A program made the translations under genes and the position numbers. A stretch of 64,000 nucleotides of DNA from Nocardioides nitrophenolicus (lineage in GTDB: Bacteria > Actinomycetota > Actinomycetes > Propionibacteriales > Nocardioidaceae), in NCBI RefSeq assembly GCF_016907515.1, contig NZ_JAFBBY010000001.1, positions 4,464,001 through 4,528,000 on the forward strand, in the 5' to 3' direction. The notes beneath the pieces were generated by a model, which made no database searches, had not been told where the DNA came from, and worked only from the letters and a program-made list of their open reading frames with translations. Shown piece by piece: positions 63,072 to 64,000 of this stretch; within the stretch, counting starts at the first letter, position 1; each line of letters starts with the position of its first letter.

Positions 63072-63877
63072 CCGATGGGGCCCCCGGCGAAGGTGCTGTA
63101 GACCTGGGAGATCACGAAGTTCGCGGCGAAGAGCAGCACGAAGTTCGTGACCACCGCGCTGGTGACCGCCTCGCCGACGCCGGTGGGGCCGCGCTCGGCG
63201 CGCAGTCCCTTGTACGACGCCACCAGGGCGCAGATCACCGCGAAGATCGCGGCCTTGGCCAGCGACAGCCACAGGTCGGAGAGCTGGGCCAGTGTCGTGA
63301 CCGAGGCGAGATAGCTGCCGGGCGGCAGGTCCTGGAGCACGACGCTCACGCTCAGCGTGGTGATGATCGTGAAGAACATGACCACGCCGTTGAGCAGCAC
63401 CGCGACCGCGACGATCGCGAACATCCGCGGCACGACCAGGCGCTCGAGCACGGAGAGGCCCATCACCTCCATCGCGTCGATCTCCTCGCGGATCCGGCGC
63501 GAGCCGAGGTCGGCGCAGATCGCGGACCCGGCGACGCCCGAGAGCATCAGCGCGGTGATCAGGGGAGAGGCCTGGCGGACCACCGCCAGGGTGTTGCCGG
63601 CGCCGGTGAACGCGACCGCGCCCACCTCCTGGGCGAGCACGCCGACCTGGAGGGCCAGGATGATGCCGAACGGGACCGAGACCGCCAGCGCGGGCAGCGT
63701 GCAGACCCGGATCGCGTACCAGGTCTGCACCACGGTCTCCGCCACCGGGAACCGGCGCCCCGCGACCGCGTCGAGCGCGGCGGTGAGCACCCGGCGGGTG
63801 AACCCGAGCAGCGCGACGACCTCCGCCAGCGGCCGGCCGAGGGCCGGGAGGACCCGCGAGGCGCTGTCGGCGGGCAT
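63068..63877 (-). CDS. yrbEA: YrbE/MlaE-type ABC permease A of the mce locus
   Basis: The 269-residue permease carries TALMLSGVAGSAICADLGSRRIREEIDAMEVMGLSVLERLVVPR, the EExDAMxVMG motif of MlaE/YrbE proteins. ATG 63875-63877 was chosen over GTG 63937 because CAGGAG lies a suitable distance upstream and because the longer form would put the palindrome at 63916-63932 inside the gene. It is the first gene of the yrbE-mce-fadD operon. Confidence 0.9.
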   Translation of the reverse strand: MPADSASRVLPALGRPLAEVVALLGFTRRVLTAALDAVAGRRFPVAETVVQTWYAIRVCTLPALAVSVPFGIILALQVGVLAQEVGAVAFTGAGNTLAVVRQASPLITALMLSGVAGSAICADLGSRRIREEIDAMEVMGLSVLERLVVPRMFAIVAVAVLLNGVVMFFTIITTLSVSVVLQDLPPGSYLASVTTLAQLSDLWLSLAKAAIFAVICALVASYKGLRAERGPTGVGEAVTSAVVTNFVLLFAANFVISQVYSTFAGGPIG

Positions 63878-64000
63878 GGCGCTCCTGTCGTCGTACGGGC
63901 TCGGAGGGGGCACAATGACAGTAGAACTGTCACACACGTACTGTCCACGCCGATGTGACGCACGTCAACCCTTTCCAGAATCCCCGCGTTGCATCGGCGA
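63878..64000 (-). promoter_or_regulatory. Promoter region of the mce operon with two operator-like sites
   Basis: TGACAGTAGAACTGTCA (63916-63932) is a perfect 7-3-7 palindrome. TGACGCACGTCA (63956-63967) is a perfect TGAC-N4-GTCA site like those at 40220 and 50218. Both lie 40-90 bp upstream of the yrbEA start. The window ends before any upstream gene can be seen. Confidence 0.65.

Noticed and set aside
63916..63932. KstR/KstR2 cholesterol-regulator site at the mce promoter
   Set aside because: The palindrome does not fit the AAC-N-GTT-centred KstR pattern, so naming KstR would be a guess.

Overview
The window is very GC-rich, gene-dense actinobacterial chromosome with frequent GTG starts and ATGA/GTGA overlaps. 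WhiB, MtrAB-LpqB, F420 genes, DUF3499, DUF5719 and a complete mce locus all point to Actinobacteria. Gene order over about 1-33 kb resembles the Mycobacterium tuberculosis Rv3240c-Rv3268 neighbourhood, with rearrangements and insertions. A Nocardioides-like member of the Propionibacteriales is my best guess, from general resemblance only.

Region 1 (1-33 kb) is core chromosome. It starts with the end of a polysaccharide export permease and its ATPase, then a secreted amidase, a TIGR03089 protein and GDP-mannose pyrophosphorylase. F420 genes (cofE, cofD) lie divergent from whiB. A large glycosyltransferase, a DUF5719 protein, a degenerate zincin, DUF3499, phosphomannomutase, Trm112 and a TobH/SIS protein follow. 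Then come an acyltransferase, a DUF808 protein, a type II lumazine synthase under an FMN riboswitch, a drug-type MFS pump and a DUF222/HNH protein. The region ends with sahH, mtrA-mtrB-lpqB-comF, a raiA-type structured RNA ahead of hpf, an orphan LuxR-type regulator and an AlkX/YcaQ-like glycosylase. Several intergenic gaps are filled by GC-rich repeats rich in GCGAGC/GCTCGC motifs.

Region 2 (33.7-54 kb) is a catabolic island. A minus-strand operon encodes an extradiol dioxygenase (HsaC-like), two flavin monooxygenases (HsaA-like), two meta-cleavage hydrolases (HsaD-like) and an MFS permease. Divergent from it are a flavin reductase (HsaB-like) and a GntR regulator. Next is a four-subunit 2-oxoacid:ferredoxin oxidoreductase with its own 7Fe ferredoxin and an embedded GntR regulator, then a complete branched-chain-amino-acid-type ABC importer. 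A divergent plus-strand operon holds two medium-chain dehydrogenases and an acyl-CoA synthetase. Usual downstream meta-cleavage enzymes (hydratase, aldolase, aldehyde dehydrogenase) are missing.

Region 3 (54-64 kb) is a complete mce transporter locus (two YrbE permeases, six Mce proteins) ending in a long-chain acyl-CoA synthetase, the kind of system that imports steroids or other lipids.

Shared motifs link regions 2 and 3. TGAC-N4-GTYA sites sit in the hsaC, liv/dehydrogenase and mce promoter regions. TTGAA-N7-TYCAA sites sit in the oxidoreductase and liv/dehydrogenase promoters. My inference is that import, CoA activation, ring hydroxylation, ring cleavage and 2-oxoacid oxidation act on one aromatic or steroid-like substrate under shared regulation. 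Substrate identity cannot be read from sequence.
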